DNA from: Microcaldota archaeon
GTDB taxonomy: Archaea; Micrarchaeota; Micrarchaeia; Micrarchaeales; CABMGC01
Direction: 5' to 3'
NCBI GenBank assembly: GCA_021835105.1
Contig: JAKBQS010000017.1
Location: forward strand, 1 to 15,496
Length of the DNA stretch: 15,496 bases
This document shows, piece after piece, positions 14,220-15,496 of this stretch. How positions within the stretch are numbered: the first letter of the stretch is position 1; each line of letters begins with the position of its first letter. A program made the translations under genes and the position numbers. The notes under the pieces are model-generated. The model ran no database searches, was not told the origin of the DNA, and saw nothing but the letters and a program-made list of their open reading frames with translations.

Positions 14220-14952
14220 GCTCATGGATCTCAGCGCAGGATATGGAAAGAATGATGTGATACGCAATGTATATGCGGAGATACGTAAGCCGGGGATAAA
14301 TACCATATTAGGTAGGAACGGCTCCGGAAAGACGACGCTGCTCAGGTCGCTGATAAAATATACAAGGGTGGGAAGCGGAAAGGCTCTCTTCGGTGATGTA
14401 GATATTGAGGATATACGTGTAGAGGATCTCCCGTACTATGTCTCTTATTCTCCAGCGATAATAAATGAGAGCATGGGCTTTACAGCCATAAACATGGTTT
14501 CCAGCGCAAGAAAGGGCAGGGGATGGGTGGAGAAGGATGACGCTATGAAAGCGCTTGGGATGCTCAATGCGTCCTCTCTCGCAGATAGGAATTTCAGCGA
14601 ACTTAGCGCGGGGCAGATGAGGATAGTCCTGATGGCGCGTGCCGTGGCTTCGGCAGCTCCCACAATAATGCTTGATGAACCGACATCAAACCTTGACGTG
14701 GCAAACAAGGCTGCTGTGATAGGCATCATGAAGAGCCTCGCCTTGCAGGGTTTCTCGCTCCTGGTTGCAACACACGACCTTGATATTGCCTTTGCAAGCG
14801 ATTGGATAATAGCAATGAAGGATGGAATGGTTATAAGAAGCGGAAAGAGAGATGATATTATCAGCAGTGCTTCGCTTTCGGAGCTTTACGGGGCAAGGAT
14901 AAATGTGCTTAGAAGGGAGGGAAGGGCAATCGCCTATACCGCTGATCTCTAA
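14203..14952 (+). CDS. ABC importer ATPase with altered Q-loop
   Basis: A 249-residue nucleotide-binding subunit for the permease just upstream. Walker A is G37-R-N-G-S-G-K-T at 37-44. The signature is L134-S-A-G-Q (Ala in place of the usual second Gly). Walker B is T-I-M-L-D158-E159-P. The switch histidine is H191 in A-T-H-D. The Q-loop glutamine expected near residue 82 is absent: the stretch reads Y-V-S-Y-S-P where relatives have Y-x-x-Q. The segment after it, F-T-A-I-N-M-V, keeps the usual pattern, so the alignment is clear. The TTG at 14203 is preferred because the purine-rich AAGGAAGGGGGAT ends 5 nt before it and because M-E-D-H-I-R-L matches family N-termini. An ATG at 14224 is the alternative. 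The gene overlaps the permease gene by 17 nt, implying coupling. Confidence 0.88.
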   Translation: MEDHIRLMDLSAGYGKNDVIRNVYAEIRKPGINTILGRNGSGKTTLLRSLIKYTRVGSGKALFGDVDIEDIRVEDLPYYVSYSPAIINESMGFTAINMVSSARKGRGWVEKDDAMKALGMLNASSLADRNFSELSAGQMRIVLMARAVASAAPTIMLDEPTSNLDVANKAAVIGIMKSLALQGFSLLVATHDLDIAFASDWIIAMKDGMVIRSGKRDDIISSASLSELYGARINVLRREGRAIAYTADL

Positions 14953-14972
14953 GTATAGGAATTTTTATTGAT

Positions 14973-15047
14973 GGGCATGTGGTGTAACTTGGACAGCATG
15001 GCAGCTTCCGGAGCTGTTGGTTGCGGGTTCAAATCCCGCCATGCCCG
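14973..15047 (+). tRNA. tRNA-Arg (anticodon CCG)
   Basis: A full cloverleaf folds without an intron. The acceptor stem GGGCATG pairs with CATGCCC (15040-15046) and the discriminator is G. The D arm GTGT/GCAT has a 10-nt loop with GG. The anticodon stem GCAGC/GCTGT holds the loop TTCCGGA, giving anticodon CCG (about 15007-15009), which reads CGG. The variable loop is 5 nt, and the T arm GCGGG-TTCAAAT-CCCGC is perfect. The 3' CCA is not encoded, since GTTTC follows. The gene starts 20 nt after the ATPase stop, so it may be read through from that operon. Any promoter of its own is weak. Confidence 0.93.
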
Positions 15048-15411
15048 TTTCTTAACCAAGATCTCAGATTTGCCTCGAAAACCTCTCGAGTTGTTTGGTT
15101 CTCCTTGTGCGTCTATCGCCTTCGAAGCTGCATTCATTCCAATTGCTGGATCCGGAACGTATCTAACCGTACTCCAATGCGATGCCCATCATAACGATTC
15201 TGATATATGGATTGTCAAAGTCGACCTGCTTTTGATCTTCTTATTAGGTGGCGAACGGCTTTTATGCAGAATTATGGCTTTGCATCGTTGCGTTCTGATT
15301 AGGCTTACGCATGCGTGGGCTTGATGCCACTAAAATTCTAAAATTAAACAAATAAGTCGGGATAATTGGTAAATTTATATATGTAATGAAATGTGCTGAT
15401 ATTGTGGTAAA
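15048..15411. other. 364-nt stretch with no supported gene
   Basis: No open frame here has a recognisable protein, a good start context or coding-like composition. The longest frame on the plus strand begins in front of the tRNA and runs through it. The sequence holds a short hairpin (CTCGA/TCGAG, about 15074-15090) and a perfect 10-bp palindrome ACGCATGCGT (15307-15316). It turns sharply AT-rich from about 15330. That last part contains the promoter of the gene at 15412. I saw no repeat of the tRNA 3' end that would mark an integration site. Confidence 0.5.
15371..15383 (+). promoter_or_regulatory. TATA-like promoter of the gene at 15412
   Basis: AAATTTATATATG at 15371-15383 is a strong TATA-like string in an AT-rich context. 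Normal spacing predicts a transcript start near 15404, about 8 nt before the ATG at 15412, which is typical of short-leader archaeal mRNAs. Confidence 0.45.
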
Positions 15412-15496
15412 ATGCCGGCAATGGGTCCTTATGTACAAAGAGCTAACAGCATTCGTAGTATAAATGAAGGCGTAAAGAGTTTGAGGGAGACGGCGA
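15412..15496 (+). CDS. Unidentified protein, 5' end only
   Basis: An ATG at 15412 opens a frame that stays open to the window edge (28 complete codons). The visible start, M-P-A-M-G-P-Y-V-Q-R-A-N-S-I-R-S-I-N-E-G-V-K, looks like a soluble, helix-forming N-terminus. It is not recognisable as any family. Support comes from the well-placed TATA-like box about 30-40 nt upstream and from codon use like that of the neighbours. A competing frame from the ATG at 15386 stops at 15461 and is less likely. Confidence 0.5.
   Translation, partial: MPAMGPYVQRANSIRSINEGVKSLRETA

Noticed and set aside
14949..15137. A minus-strand frame of 62 residues across the tRNA, containing D-L-N-P-Q-P-T-A-P-E-A-A
   Set aside because: This is the well-known false translation of a tRNA antisense strand; the tRNA cloverleaf is complete.
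15307..15316. The palindrome ACGCATGCGT
   Set aside because: GCATGC-like strings are frequent in this window, so a single 10-bp copy without promoter context is not notable.
14968..15324. A plus-strand frame of 118 residues starting before the tRNA
   Set aside because: Its first quarter is the tRNA gene itself. The remainder shows no family resemblance and contains runs unlike the neighbouring coding sequence.
15386..15461. A short frame from ATG at 15386 before the last gene
   Set aside because: It ends after 25 codons and lies upstream of the predicted transcript start; the frame at 15412 fits the promoter better.
1..15496. CRISPR arrays, insertion sequences, integrases, toxin-antitoxin or other defence genes
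   Set aside because: No regularly spaced repeats, transposase or nuclease-helicase motifs, or terminal inverted repeats were found on either strand.

Overview
The window looks like a piece of an archaeal chromosome, most likely from a DPANN lineage close to Micrarchaeota (the ARMAN group). This placement is inferred from gene content. Archaeal signs are a KH-less beta-CASP RNase of the aCPSF2 type, a crenarchaeal-type single-OB-fold ssDNA-binding protein, an AlaX editing protein, TATA-like promoters with very short leaders, GGTGA-type Shine-Dalgarno sites, frequent GTG/TTG starts and a tRNA without encoded CCA. Two N-glycosylation-rich surface proteins with C-terminal membrane anchors fit as well. 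A phosphomevalonate kinase beside a diphosphomevalonate decarboxylase argues against Thermoplasmatales, which use mevalonate 3-kinase chemistry.

Layout. 1-2167 (+): the 3' end of a dienelactone-hydrolase-like gene, then alaX and aCPSF2, packed tightly as an operon. 2242-4879 (-): ssb, a Thr/Ser/Asn-rich surface protein and an EamA/DMT transporter, each with its own promoter. 4987-5499 (+): a small four-helix membrane protein of unknown function, divergent from the transporter across a perfect palindrome. 5549-7718 (-): a class I/II aminotransferase and an ankyrin-repeat protein. 7776-10008 (+): diphosphomevalonate decarboxylase and phosphomevalonate kinase, coupled as a two-gene operon. 10012-13029 (-): a 1005-residue anchored surface protein with a metal-chelate (Fe/B12-type) substrate-binding core. 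13203-14952 (+): a FecCD-type permease and its ATPase, overlapping by 17 nt and divergent from the binding protein. 14973-15047 (+): tRNA-Arg(CCG). 15048-15411: a stretch with no gene I can support. 15412-end (+): the start of an unidentified gene.

How the genes work together. The MVD-PMK pair would supply isopentenyl diphosphate for archaeal lipids by the classical, eukaryote-like mevalonate route. The binding protein, permease and ATPase form a complete ABC importer for an iron-siderophore, heme or cobalamin-like ligand, with the receptor built into a large glycosylated cell-surface protein. AlaX clears mischarged tRNA-Ala, aCPSF2 acts on RNA and SSB protects single-stranded DNA. No mobile element, CRISPR array or defence system is visible. 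The least explained elements are the inverted repeats in the three divergent promoter regions, the mosaic binding protein with a Q-loop-deviant ATPase, and the ankyrin protein divergent from the mevalonate genes.
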